Positions 1 through 8,455 of a stretch of DNA of 58,739 bases are shown here, one piece after another. The notes under the pieces are model-generated. The model had not been told where the DNA came from, did no database searches, and saw only the letters and a list, made by a program, of their open reading frames with translations. Source of the stretch: Treponema sp. (GTDB taxonomy: Bacteria > Spirochaetota > Spirochaetia > Treponematales > Treponemataceae); the NCBI GenBank assembly GCA_017551705.1, contig JAFZLA010000059.1, forward strand, positions 1 through 58,739. Direction: 5' to 3'. The translations under genes and the position numbers were made by a program. Position 1 is the stretch's first letter, and each line of letters opens with the position of its first letter.

Positions 1-28
1 GAAAGAATTTTTGTTGGAGGAAGAAGGT

Positions 29-979
29 ATGTGTGATTATCAAAATTTTTTGTCTGATTGTGAAAAAAAAATTCAGACAGGGGAATGGGAGAAAAACTTT
101 AGGAATTATTTAAGCAATATTAAAAAAATGGAACCGGTCGGCGGTTGGATAAAAAAAGTAAATGAAAATCCTGATGATCCTTTTGGTATTTATACTTCTG
201 TTAGTGGGACTGCAAAATCTGAGTATGATATTAGGTATTATGGTCTAAAAGTTGCCACAGTTAAGGGTGAGAAAGTAAATTTAACTAAAAATGTATCAAA
301 GTATTTTGATGATATCCCCAATGTTGATAATCTTACACCTCCTGAAGCTGTTGAAAAGCTCTCAAAAATGAGGTTGAAAGAAAAACTTCGTTCTCCAGAA
401 CGTCTTGTCGAAAGTCGTGTATTAAAATATATGAAGTTGGGAAGATGTAAGAAGTATTTTAGGCAGATGCAGCCTGTTACTATAAACGGTTTGTTTTTTC
501 AAATGCCAACTTTTTTTAAGGGGAGCAATCATGGAAAAGAAAGTTGTGCAGAAAAAGGTGGAGGAATAGATATACTTGCAAGGATAAGTGATCCGCGAAG
601 TCATATATGCATAATGGAACTTAAGGATTCCGTAACAAAAGGAGAAGAGCCAAAGGATATAATAAGACAAGCCGTAGCTTATGCCTGTTGCATTCAGAAA
701 TTATTACGTTCTGAACAGGGAAAAGAATGGTATACTTTCTTTAGGGGCAGGAATGATACAAAAGATATCCCTAATCCTCTAGTTTTGTTTGCATGCGTTG
801 TTGTTCCTTTTGGAAAAGGATTTGATAAGAATAATGTTTCTGACAATAAAATAGATGAAGAGATTTTGTTTGAGAATGGTGATAAACTTCGTTTGCGATA
901 TTTGTATTTGAATATGAATGAGGATTATACTGAAATTGTTGGTGCTCCAGAAACAAATCTTAATTTGAAAAAAGAATAA
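29..979 (+). CDS. PD-(D/E)XK-nuclease-like hypothetical protein
   Basis: A protein of 316 residues of unknown role. The ATG at 29 is chosen over an upstream TTG at 11 because GGAGG at 16-20 lies 8 bases before it. The C-terminal half carries the spacing of a PD-(D/E)XK nuclease fold: GGGID (Asp 181), then IMELKD (Glu 197, Lys 199), then a helix with RQAVAYA (Gln 214). The N-terminal 130 residues are not recognised. The family includes restriction and repair nucleases but also non-catalytic members, so nuclease activity is inference from the motif only. The gene is AT-rich like the next four and unlike the DNA after 4640. No methyltransferase or specificity subunit is adjacent, which argues against a classical restriction system. 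Confidence 0.6.
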   Translation: MCDYQNFLSDCEKKIQTGEWEKNFRNYLSNIKKMEPVGGWIKKVNENPDDPFGIYTSVSGTAKSEYDIRYYGLKVATVKGEKVNLTKNVSKYFDDIPNVDNLTPPEAVEKLSKMRLKEKLRSPERLVESRVLKYMKLGRCKKYFRQMQPVTINGLFFQMPTFFKGSNHGKESCAEKGGGIDILARISDPRSHICIMELKDSVTKGEEPKDIIRQAVAYACCIQKLLRSEQGKEWYTFFRGRNDTKDIPNPLVLFACVVVPFGKGFDKNNVSDNKIDEEILFENGDKLRLRYLYLNMNEDYTEIVGAPETNLNLKKE

Positions 980-996
980 GTTTTTTTATTGACTAT

Positions 997-1254
997 TCAT
1001 TCCCCATTTCTAATCCCCTCTGCCAGTAATTCTGCAAAAGTGGATTTGCCGTCGTAGGGGTACTTGCGCATGATTTCTTCGCGGGCGGCCTTTGTTTCCT
1101 TGTTTCGAAGGAGGGATAAGCGCATGTAGTACCTATAGTCATTTGTAAGCGATGCCCATTTTATGCATTCTTGTTCTGATGTCAAGGAGTCTGCAGTTGG
1201 TACATGGACATAAATTCCTTCTTTAGAAACTTCAGGCAAGTTGCCAATTTTCAT
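997..1254 (-). CDS. Small hypothetical protein
   Basis: An 85-residue protein that I do not recognise. The start at 1254 is preferred over an in-frame ATG seven codons upstream because GGAGG sits just before it on the minus strand. The sequence is hydrophilic, with no membrane segment or signal peptide, and is mixed-charge with a Tyr-rich centre (DYRYYMR). It faces the neighbouring gene at 29-979 tail to tail, with 17 bases between the stops. Size and setting would fit a toxin-antitoxin partner or a small regulator, but no motif supports either. Confidence 0.45.
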   Translation of the reverse strand: MKIGNLPEVSKEGIYVHVPTADSLTSEQECIKWASLTNDYRYYMRLSLLRNKETKAAREEIMRKYPYDGKSTFAELLAEGIRNGE

Positions 1255-1389
1255 AATGATTCCTCCGTATAACAAACATTATAATTTTTGGATTCTCATT
1301 TGGCGCGAAATCTTTTTGTATAATGGCATGCAGGTCAATATTGATATGGTTGTAAAAAAAGTTTACAATCAAAGCAGAGGAGTGATTTA

Positions 1390-1602
1390 ATGCCAAAGCG
1401 TTACAAGCTGCTGCCCGGACATAAGATAGAAATTTCTCGGTCACGTTGGTTCCCTTTCATCTCTATTAGTCGTTTGTATCATGTTCGCGACCAGTGGACT
1501 GGCAAAATATATGAGCACCGCGATAGCATAAGGCTTCCTGTCATTACTGAATGCGATTTTCCTACTGGTGTTATGGACGAACAAACGGATTCGTGGCGTT
1601 AA
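1390..1602 (+). CDS. Small basic hypothetical protein
   Basis: A 70-residue protein, basic at the N-terminus (MPKRYK) and rich in Arg and aromatic residues. It begins after a plausible AGAGGAG ribosome site. It is divergent from the 85-residue gene on its left; the 135 bases between the two starts must hold both promoters. No family is recognised. Its length and composition would suit a small nucleic-acid-binding protein, but this is not supported by any motif. Confidence 0.4.
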   Translation: MPKRYKLLPGHKIEISRSRWFPFISISRLYHVRDQWTGKIYEHRDSIRLPVITECDFPTGVMDEQTDSWR

Positions 1603-1715
1603 TTTTTCTTACCATCGCGTAAAAATCCAGGCTTCAACAAAAATTGTCTCACCAAATGAGACTTCCCGTATGTATAATATTACTCAGAAATGTAGTGTGT
1701 GAAAGGGGGAGAGAT

Positions 1716-3866
1716 ATGGTTGAGAATGAAAAACAGACGATCTTGTCGACAATTATTGCCGCGTCGGAAAAATTGCAGGGTTCAAAACTTGATAGAACAA
1801 TTCTAAATGAGATTGGCGGGCAACTTGGTATGATTGAGGATTATATAAAATCCGACGAAATGTCTGCAATCTTTTTTACAATAATGTTTGTTTTGCAAAA
1901 TCAGAGCCAAGCCTCAGTAAGCATGCACGATATTGCCGAATTTTTGGATTATTCATTTCTTCATATTCTGGAATATCGCAAAAAGATTGATGAACTTGAA
2001 AAGAAAAACATTATTTATATGAAGCAGCTGCGTAATGTAAGCCACCACCCTGAAAACAATGGATACGACATTTGCGGCACAATTTTGAACAATGTCATTG
2101 ACAATGAGCCAATTGAACTTGTTGAAGAGGAGGAAAAAACTACAGAAACCGTCCTGCAAGAGCTGACATTCATACAGTTAAATTACCTAGATAAAGTGAT
2201 GAGTTTTAACGAATATAAAAGGCAAATGACTGCCGCCGAAAAAAAGAACTCTGAGATTGAAGTTGTTAGAAATATTATTGAGTTGTTTCCGGATGATTTT
2301 GATTCGCGTATGATTCTTTATTATCTAAGCCATTGCGCTGTGATTGACGGAGATGTTTTTGAAGGGGTGGCGAAGGATGATCGAACGGGATATGTTATCT
2401 TGAAAATTATAAGCCCTCAAAAAAAGAATACAAGGCGCAATTCACTCTTTGATGATACAGATCCTCTCATAAAGAAAAAAAATCTTTGGCTTGCTTATGA
2501 AAAGAAGTTTGGTTCTGATTGCAAAATTTCATTTAGAATTACGCCAGAAGGGATGGAGAGAATATTTGGAAGTGAGGCTAACTTGTATATGAAACAGAAT
2601 TATGCGCTTACTGAAATCGAGAAAACAATTTCAGCTCTTATGGAGTTTGGCTATGAATTTGGGAATGGCAATTCTGGAAGATTTTCAATATTAGAGAATC
2701 TTCAAAGAACGGAAGAAAAATATAAGGAGTTGAATTTTTTCAAAAAAATTCAGGATTTTGTTATGGTTTGTGTAAGTAGGTTTCTTTTGTATGATTGTTT
2801 ATACAATTTTGTTGTTTATGGTCGTGAAACAAGTTTGAGCCATGCCCTTCATGATATTTACGGTTACTCTTCAATGTATTTTACAGAATTGCGATCTGTT
2901 TTGGATGAAGAGCATGAACTTATGAAAAATGGGTTTTTAGAGTTAGAGAAAAATGAAGATGTGGAAAAGTGTGTAGTTTCGGTTTCTGACAAGACACTTG
3001 AACTTTTATATGGAGAAAACGCTGATTTATATATAAAGAGTGTTTCTGGCAGAAATATAATTGAAAATGAAAAAATAAAAGAGAAACACCTTTTCTATTC
3101 TTCGGCGGTTCAAAAACAAATAGATATGCTTAGAGAAAGCTTGAAACAGGATAAACTCGAAGCGATTCAAGAACGTCTTTCTCAAAAAGGCCTTCCAAGA
3201 GGCGTGGCGGTACTGTTGTATGGCGCGCCTGGAACCGGCAAGACAGAAACTGTGCATCAACTTGCAAAGGAGACTAATCGCAAAATATTTCATGTTGATA
3301 TTGCCGAATCAAAGTCGATGTGGTTTGGAGAAAGTGAAAAGAAAATCAAGGCGATTTTTACAGACTATGGGCGTTTGTGTAAAACTTGTACGCGGCATGG
3401 CGAAAACACGCCTATCCTGCTTTTTAACGAGGCGGACGCGCTCATTTCAAAGCGCAAAAATATAGATTCCGGAAACTGTGCTCAGACGGAAAACGCAATG
3501 CAAAATATTCTTTTGGAAGAAATGGAAAAACTTGAAGGAATTCTGATTGCAACTACAAACCTTTGCGAAAATATGGACAAAGCGTTTGAGCGCCGATTTT
3601 TGTTCAAAGTAAAATATGAAAAGCCAAATCTTGAAGCTCGCGAAAACATTTGGAGAACGAAAATGAACGCATTGGATGCTGGCGATGTAACGCGGCTCGC
3701 CGAGCAGTTTGATTTTTCTGGCGGAGAAATTGACAACATCGTTAGAAAATGCGAGATGAATGAAATTATAAACGGAACTCAGCCCAAATATGAAGAAATA
3801 GTTGAGATGTGCAAAACAGAGCGTCTTGAAAAGTCCGAGACAAGGCGTGTCGGCTTTTGCGTATAA
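1716..3866 (+). CDS. AAA+ ATPase with long N-terminal winged-helix-like region
   Basis: A 716-residue protein. The ATG at 1716 is chosen because GGGGGAGAG stands directly upstream; the longer in-frame start at 1644 has no such site. The C-terminal third is a classic AAA domain: Walker A GAPGTGKT at 503-510, Walker B LLFNEAD with Asn 571-Glu 572, sensor-like ATTN, and an arginine-finger-like ERRF. Asn in place of the first Walker B Asp is seen in some bacterial AAA proteins of this type and need not abolish activity. The N-terminal 480 residues are all-alpha-looking, with two similar segments (ITPEGMERIFGSEANLY and VSDKTLELLYGENADLY) that suggest duplicated winged-helix units. A membrane protein follows 43 bases downstream, so the two may form one functional unit. 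The target is unknown. Confidence 0.75.
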   Translation: MVENEKQTILSTIIAASEKLQGSKLDRTILNEIGGQLGMIEDYIKSDEMSAIFFTIMFVLQNQSQASVSMHDIAEFLDYSFLHILEYRKKIDELEKKNIIYMKQLRNVSHHPENNGYDICGTILNNVIDNEPIELVEEEEKTTETVLQELTFIQLNYLDKVMSFNEYKRQMTAAEKKNSEIEVVRNIIELFPDDFDSRMILYYLSHCAVIDGDVFEGVAKDDRTGYVILKIISPQKKNTRRNSLFDDTDPLIKKKNLWLAYEKKFGSDCKISFRITPEGMERIFGSEANLYMKQNYALTEIEKTISALMEFGYEFGNGNSGRFSILENLQRTEEKYKELNFFKKIQDFVMVCVSRFLLYDCLYNFVVYGRETSLSHALHDIYGYSSMYFTELRSVLDEEHELMKNGFLELEKNEDVEKCVVSVSDKTLELLYGENADLYIKSVSGRNIIENEKIKEKHLFYSSAVQKQIDMLRESLKQDKLEAIQERLSQKGLPRGVAVLLYGAPGTGKTETVHQLAKETNRKIFHVDIAESKSMWFGESEKKIKAIFTDYGRLCKTCTRHGENTPILLFNEADALISKRKNIDSGNCAQTENAMQNILLEEMEKLEGILIATTNLCENMDKAFERRFLFKVKYEKPNLEARENIWRTKMNALDAGDVTRLAEQFDFSGGEIDNIVRKCEMNEIINGTQPKYEEIVEMCKTERLEKSETRRVGFCV

Positions 3867-3909
3867 ATTATATGCGGTTGCCAAATTTTTAATTTTCAAG
3901 GAGTAGAAA

Positions 3910-4608
3910 ATGAAAAATTTTAGATTGTTTTGGCCCGTGGTAGCGCTGATTTTGGATTCAGTTCTTGTTTTTTTACCGTTGCCATTTATTACTATTGAAA
4001 TCTTTATGGCACTTGATGGAGTATTGGCAATGGTTATTTTTATTTGCTTGTTCATAAAATGGGAAGATTTAACACTGTTTTCTAGGTTTGTTCGCGCCTT
4101 CTGTTTTATTAGCATTGGAGTTGCGATTGCCACTACACGAACTTTTCTAACAATCAAATCTGTTGAGGAACAAATTCTGCTCGCAAGGATTCTTGGAGAA
4201 TTAATTTGTAAAGATAATGTAATCGCCGGTTCATTCTTTGTAATTATTTTTGGTGTGGGCTTGTTAGCCTTTTTTAGTTGTTTTGTTTCTTTGACAGTTA
4301 AAGAAATAAAGCATGAGTGTTATTTAAATCCTGCCTTAAAAAGTCTCGTGGATGACTGCAATCAGATGGAGAATGGATTTCTTTTCTTCACTGGAACCAT
4401 CAAGGCATTTGTATTTTTGCTCATAATTTCATTATTAGGTGGAGCCGCGGTTGGTATTATTGGCAGAGATATGTTTTGGAAGGACGCTTTAAAAGAATAC
4501 GCTATGTTATCTTGTGGCTACACGACAATTTTCATGCTTCCTTTGTTTTTGGTTGGGATTTCTTTCTATATTTATGTTAGACGCAAGTTCATTTTTCTTT
4601 TTCAATAA
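3910..4608 (+). CDS. Multi-pass membrane protein of unknown function
   Basis: A 232-residue protein with five or six hydrophobic segments: two near the N-terminus, one near residue 60, one near 110, and a pair in the last 75 residues. It ends in a short basic tail. AAGGAG precedes the ATG. It follows the AAA+ ATPase gene by 43 bases on the same strand and is closed by a strong terminator, so co-transcription is likely. No family is recognised. A cytosolic ATPase paired with a membrane protein resembles the sensor/effector layout of some phage-defence systems, but that is only an analogy. Confidence 0.55.
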   Translation: MKNFRLFWPVVALILDSVLVFLPLPFITIEIFMALDGVLAMVIFICLFIKWEDLTLFSRFVRAFCFISIGVAIATTRTFLTIKSVEEQILLARILGELICKDNVIAGSFFVIIFGVGLLAFFSCFVSLTVKEIKHECYLNPALKSLVDDCNQMENGFLFFTGTIKAFVFLLIISLLGGAAVGIIGRDMFWKDALKEYAMLSCGYTTIFMLPLFLVGISFYIYVRRKFIFLFQ

Positions 4609-4610
4609 AA

Positions 4611-4638
4611 AAGACTCTCCGCCATCGCGGAGAGTCTT
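4611..4638. terminator. Bidirectional intrinsic terminator
   Basis: A perfect 12-bp stem (AAGACTCTCCGC with GCGGAGAGTCTT) around a CATC loop, with A and T runs on both sides. It lies between the convergent genes ending at 4608 and 4664 and also marks where base composition changes from AT-rich to GC-richer. Confidence 0.9.
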
Positions 4639-4663
4639 TCCAACCATCAACTAAAATTATAAT

Positions 4664-5446
4664 TTAGCGCCTTTTGGCTGTTTTCTTAGCCGGCTTTTTT
4701 ACAGCTTTTTTGGCGGCGGGCTTTTTCTTGGCGGGCGCCTTCTTTGCTGTTTTTTTGGCGGGCTTTTTGGCCGCTGTTTTCTTTACAGGCTTTTTGGCAA
4801 CCTTTTTGGTTGACTTCTTGGCGGCTGTCTTCTTTACTGCCTTCTTTGTTGTCTTTTTGGCCGTGGTCTTCTTAGTTGTCTTCTTTACGGGCTTCTTGAC
4901 CGTTGACTTCTTGGTTGTCTTTTTTGCCGTCTTCTTTACAGGCTTTTTGGCTGTTTTCTTGGCAGTTGTTCTCTTAGCGGGCTTTTTGGCCGCTTTTTTG
5001 GCGGTTGCCTTTTTCTTTGTGGTCGCTTTCTTTGCTGTCTTTTTGGCGGCCGGTTTTTTAGCAGCGGGCTTCTTTTCGGGAGCGGTCTTGTCGTCGATCT
5101 CGGAATTTACGTTGGCCTGAACCGAAAGGACTCCTGCCTTGCAAGCCTGCATTGTTGAGTATCCTTCTCCCCAAATCAAGTTGTTGCCGTTAGAGGCCAA
5201 CAAGCGGAAGCGGAATTCGTTCTTGCGGTCCTGGTAAACCTGCCATTTTGGATTGGCGTATCTTGGGCCGTCTTTTATTGTCAAGTCCTCAATCGGAGCG
5301 TTGACCAACTTTTTAAGGGCGACAATCGCGCTTTTGCAGCTGGGCTTGGACTTGTAGGCTTGCGCCGTCGCGATTACCTGTCCGTTGGCTGCCTCCACGT
5401 TAAAGTAAAATCCCACCTTTGACTTTCTGATTACATATTTCCCCAT
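4664..5446 (-). CDS. DUF1508 (YegP-like) protein with histone-H1-like Lys/Ala tail
   Basis: A 260-residue protein. Residues 3-54 and 68-118 are two DUF1508/YegP repeats, small alpha/beta units with the core pattern NGQVIATAQAY and NNLIWGEGY. From about residue 125 to the end it is almost entirely Lys, Ala, Thr and Pro in KKTAKK/KKPAKK repeats, as in histone H1 and bacterial H1-like proteins. This tail should be disordered and bind DNA or RNA through charge. DUF1508 proteins are usually just the one or two N-terminal repeats and their role is poorly known. The fusion suggests a nucleoid-associated protein whose globular head is DUF1508. AAGGAG precedes the ATG. The gene stands alone, ending at the terminator at 4611-4638. 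Confidence 0.85.
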   Translation of the reverse strand: MGKYVIRKSKVGFYFNVEAANGQVIATAQAYKSKPSCKSAIVALKKLVNAPIEDLTIKDGPRYANPKWQVYQDRKNEFRFRLLASNGNNLIWGEGYSTMQACKAGVLSVQANVNSEIDDKTAPEKKPAAKKPAAKKTAKKATTKKKATAKKAAKKPAKRTTAKKTAKKPVKKTAKKTTKKSTVKKPVKKTTKKTTAKKTTKKAVKKTAAKKSTKKVAKKPVKKTAAKKPAKKTAKKAPAKKKPAAKKAVKKPAKKTAKRR

Positions 5447-5570
5447 AAAAACTCCTTGCGCCCTTAGGCGTATTTATACTATATATTGTAATCCCATTTT
5501 AAAAATAATGCAAATAAATTCGTTTTTTTTTAAATGAAATTGCATTTTTAAAAATGAAAGTTCTTTTTGC

Positions 5571-5599
5571 TTGACGGCTTAAAGGCCGTATGCTATGCT
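5571..5599 (+). promoter_or_regulatory. Promoter giving a leaderless mRNA for the S41 lipoprotein
   Basis: TTGACG, 17 bp, TATGCT. The -10 box ends 6 bases before the ATG at 5606, so transcription should begin at or next to the start codon. There is no Shine-Dalgarno sequence. Confidence 0.75.
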
Positions 5600-5605
5600 T
5601 TTGCT

Positions 5606-7504
5606 ATGAAGAAAATTGCGCCATTTTTAGCGTTCGCGCTTGCCGCGCTTGTTGCGCTGGCTTCTTGTACAAACCAAGTTGACGCCGGAGCGTCTGGAAG
5701 CGATGTCGTCGGCATGGGCTGCGCGCTCCCCGACTCGACTGGAATTGCCAGTTGCAACAGTTCCGCCGTGTACAACAGCGACGGAAAGAAAGAGCTTGAC
5801 GTGACCACGTTCTTTTTGCAAGGCTGGGAGGACATTCCTTTTTTAAGGCTGGCCGACATTGCCCAAATCATAGGCTTAATTAACGAATGTGACAGCGACG
5901 AAAATTATCTTCCAAGAGGTCAAGAAGGCCTTTACGCCTACAAGTATGACCCGGCAAAGGCCGGCGGCTTTGCGGACGACACGCTCTACTTTGACGCAAA
6001 GAGCCAGACTATTTACAGCGACGACTTTACCCGCATAATAACTCCTGATTCATTCACAAACAACGGGATAGGGTCAGTCTTTGTCAGCAAAAATGATTCT
6101 GCGTCAAAGAAATGTCCAAAGGTAACTTTTAGCGACGACACAGCTAGCGTCAAAACAGCGGAATATGTGAAGGGCAAAGAGCGGACTACAATTAACCTTG
6201 CAAGCTACGGCCTCAAGATGTTCGTCTTTGATTCCAGAAAATTTATTGATGACGGATTGGAAAACGACCTGTTCATTCCTTTTCAAGTTATCGCCGACAC
6301 ATTCCTAAGATACAGTATTTGCAGCTACAACGGAACTGACTATTACGTTTGGCTTAATCCAGAAGACAACGGGGTCGCCACAAGAAAGGCTTACGAATCC
6401 GGCCGTGATTCCCGTTCCACCCGCAGCCAGCTAAAAGCGGAATTCAATTACCGAAACCTTTGCCTGCTCTTTGACCGAAACTATTGCTTAAAGGAACAAA
6501 GAACCGCTTTTGGAAAAGACAACATCGCCCCTTTGATCAACGACAGCATATTTGTCAACGGCTTGGGCTTTGACTTGCTTTCGACCGACACTGCGACTTA
6601 CGACGCCGCGCTCGCAAAATTTTTGATGAGCTATATTGACGACGGCCACACCGATTACATCGAACCGTCCATGTATCAAAGCGCGGCCGCTGTCAGACAG
6701 TTCAAGCTGGCGGCGCAAAAGGCCACCGGCCCCAGAAACAAAAAGCTTGATCTTGTGAACGCCGACTTGTTAAAGCGACGCACTGCCGCGGGCGGAAAGA
6801 AAGGCGTTTTTTATGTTGAGGAAGGCGGCCAAAAGAAAATGGCTGTCATAGTCTTTGACGGCTTTGAGGAAGGCGATCCTGGCAGCGGCCCTTGGACCGA
6901 TTTGGACCAGCTTGCCTCAATCAACACATACCAATTTTTTGAGCAAGCGTTCATAGACATTGCAAAATATTCTACCGTTAAAAATGTAGTGATTGACCTT
7001 TCTTGCAATTTTGGCGGAGCCATCCAGCAATGCATGGCCGCTCTTTGCTATTTGGAAGACCCGACTGTGTTTTATTTGGCCGAAAAAAATCACTTGGACA
7101 ATTCAATCGCTAAATTTTATTGCAGCATACAAGATGACGCTGGAAGAACCTCTCTTAAAAAATCATACAACTTTTACGTCTTGACAAGCGAATCTTCATT
7201 CTCTTGCGGAAACTTTTTCCCCTCGATATGCAAATACCAGTTGAACATTCCTGTTGTCGGCCAGCGCAGCGGCGGCGGCGGCGGAGTCGTAAAGCAAACG
7301 CAAACTTCCGACGGAGCCTTGTTCCAAACTTCGGCATCGGCGGAGATGTGCGCGCTTGACGCAAACGGAAACTACATTTGCATCGACGACGGCGTTCCCG
7401 TAGACCTTGAGATTCCCTATGAAAAATTTTACAGCGGAGACTCGATTTATAAAGACTTGTATGAAACTATAAAGGCCGACCCAAGGTACACAGGAAATTT
7501 TTAA
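5606..7504 (+). CDS. S41-family (tail-specific protease-like) lipoprotein
   Basis: A 632-residue protein. The signal peptide ends in LVALASC, so Cys 21 should be lipidated and the protein held in the cell envelope. The C-terminal part, from about residue 410, follows the S41 peptidase layout: a strand MAVIVFDGF, then VVIDLSCNFGGA (the usual DLRxNxGG element), then SESSFSCGN, where Ser 533 is the likely nucleophile. The N-terminal 400 residues have no recognised domain but include a region resembling S41 prodomains (LLFDRNYCL to DDGHTDY). No PDZ domain is evident. The ATG at 5606 is chosen because of the lipoprotein signal and the promoter just upstream; a longer TTG start would spoil the signal peptide. 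Cutting of envelope proteins or peptides is the probable role; the substrate is unknown. Confidence 0.8.
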   Translation: MKKIAPFLAFALAALVALASCTNQVDAGASGSDVVGMGCALPDSTGIASCNSSAVYNSDGKKELDVTTFFLQGWEDIPFLRLADIAQIIGLINECDSDENYLPRGQEGLYAYKYDPAKAGGFADDTLYFDAKSQTIYSDDFTRIITPDSFTNNGIGSVFVSKNDSASKKCPKVTFSDDTASVKTAEYVKGKERTTINLASYGLKMFVFDSRKFIDDGLENDLFIPFQVIADTFLRYSICSYNGTDYYVWLNPEDNGVATRKAYESGRDSRSTRSQLKAEFNYRNLCLLFDRNYCLKEQRTAFGKDNIAPLINDSIFVNGLGFDLLSTDTATYDAALAKFLMSYIDDGHTDYIEPSMYQSAAAVRQFKLAAQKATGPRNKKLDLVNADLLKRRTAAGGKKGVFYVEEGGQKKMAVIVFDGFEEGDPGSGPWTDLDQLASINTYQFFEQAFIDIAKYSTVKNVVIDLSCNFGGAIQQCMAALCYLEDPTVFYLAEKNHLDNSIAKFYCSIQDDAGRTSLKKSYNFYVLTSESSFSCGNFFPSICKYQLNIPVVGQRSGGGGGVVKQTQTSDGALFQTSASAEMCALDANGNYICIDDGVPVDLEIPYEKFYSGDSIYKDLYETIKADPRYTGNF

Positions 7505-7520
7505 TAAGAGTCTCTAACAG

Positions 7521-7543
7521 ATTCTCGCGTCAAGCGCGAGAAT
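7521..7543. terminator. Palindrome between convergent genes, also coding
   Basis: ATTCTCGCG and CGCGAGAAT form a 9-bp stem around TCAAG. It lies between convergent genes and encodes the last residues (HSRA) and stop of the esterase on the minus strand. There is no long T run, so termination is possible rather than certain. It may be a copy of a dispersed palindromic repeat. Confidence 0.5.
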
Positions 7544-8444
7544 GACATCTTTGTTGGAACCATTCGCATTGTTCGTCTATGCTCTTGCTTCCTTCTTTGG
7601 AACGGAGGTTGAGCATAAAGACGTGGAACAGCTTTTCTTTGGCGCTGGAATAGCATTTGTAGCGGAACTCCGCTCCGGCATCGCAAAGAGCGTTGGCCAT
7701 GCGGCTTGCCATCGGGCGCAAAAAGTCATGCTCGGCTGTGATTACAAAGGCGGGCGGAAAGTCTTTTGTAACATGAAGGGCGGGCGAGGCCAGCTCCTTT
7801 TCATGCTGGGTTCCGCCGTAGGGCATAAGCGCTTGCATTAGCGCGAGGCTTTCTTTTTGGTCGCCAGGAACTGTTGTCCAATCGTAAAAGCCGCAATTTA
7901 AGTAAAGAGCCTTTAACTTTAGCCTTGCCGGAACTTTGAACGCAAAGTCAGCGGCAAACTTTTTGTTTGTCAAAATGGCGGCGTAGGTTGACAAATAATT
8001 CCCGCCCGCGCTGTCTCCGGTGGCAAAAATATTTTGGCAGTCCAAATTAAAGGCGGCGGCGTTTTTTAGAATCCACTTAAAGACATTGTTTGTGTCGATT
8101 AGCGCTGACGGAAATTTATGTTCGGGAGCAAGACGGTAAGTGTAGTTGACAACCGCAAAGCCTCGGCGGGCAAGCTCCATGCAGTAAAAGCGGTACAATT
8201 CCTTGTCGCCGTAAATCCAGCCGCCGCCGTGGACGCTTACGATAACTGGCAGTGGTTTTTTAGACGCGCGGGCGGGCTTGTAAAGGTCAAGCGCGCATTG
8301 GTCCGCGTCTTTGGAATAACGGATGTCGTAAAAGCATTTTAAGCCAGCCGGAACTTTGAGGCCCTTGTCGCGCGCCTTGTCATATGCTCCCATCGCCTCG
8401 CGCTGATCCTGTACATGCTTCAATACATATTCTTCTGTGAACAT
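7530..8444 (-). CDS. Alpha/beta-hydrolase, HSL-type esterase
   Basis: A 304-residue enzyme of the hormone-sensitive-lipase (acetyl-esterase) group. The oxyanion motif HGGG is at residues 72-75 and the nucleophile elbow GDSAGG has Ser 145. A likely Asp lies in ITAEHDFLRP and a His in KLFHVFM, completing the triad. No signal peptide is seen, so it acts in the cytosol on small esters. The start at 8444 is chosen because AAAGGAGG precedes it; the longer reading frame runs into mazG. It follows mazG by 11 bases on the same strand, so they are probably co-transcribed. The last codons lie in a palindromic repeat. The exact substrate cannot be told. Confidence 0.85.
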   Translation of the reverse strand: MFTEEYVLKHVQDQREAMGAYDKARDKGLKVPAGLKCFYDIRYSKDADQCALDLYKPARASKKPLPVIVSVHGGGWIYGDKELYRFYCMELARRGFAVVNYTYRLAPEHKFPSALIDTNNVFKWILKNAAAFNLDCQNIFATGDSAGGNYLSTYAAILTNKKFAADFAFKVPARLKLKALYLNCGFYDWTTVPGDQKESLALMQALMPYGGTQHEKELASPALHVTKDFPPAFVITAEHDFLRPMASRMANALCDAGAEFRYKCYSSAKEKLFHVFMLNLRSKEGSKSIDEQCEWFQQRCHSRA

Positions 8445-8455
8445 AAGGCCTCCTT

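Noticed and set aside
3447-4157. Minus-strand frame of 236 codons across the AAA+ gene end
   Set aside because: It overlaps two better-supported genes and has no recognised domain or ribosome site.
4680-5080. Tandem-looking DNA repeats, possible CRISPR-like array
   Set aside because: The repeat is irregular, follows codon phase and is explained by the coding of the H1-like tail. No spacer structure is present.
4674-5120. A long hydrophobic-looking reading frame opposite the Lys-rich tail
   Set aside because: It is the antisense of the KKTAKK repeats, which gives a Phe/Leu/Ala-rich frame without a start signal.
7542-7841. Small plus-strand frame opposite the esterase
   Set aside because: Antisense of the esterase catalytic region.
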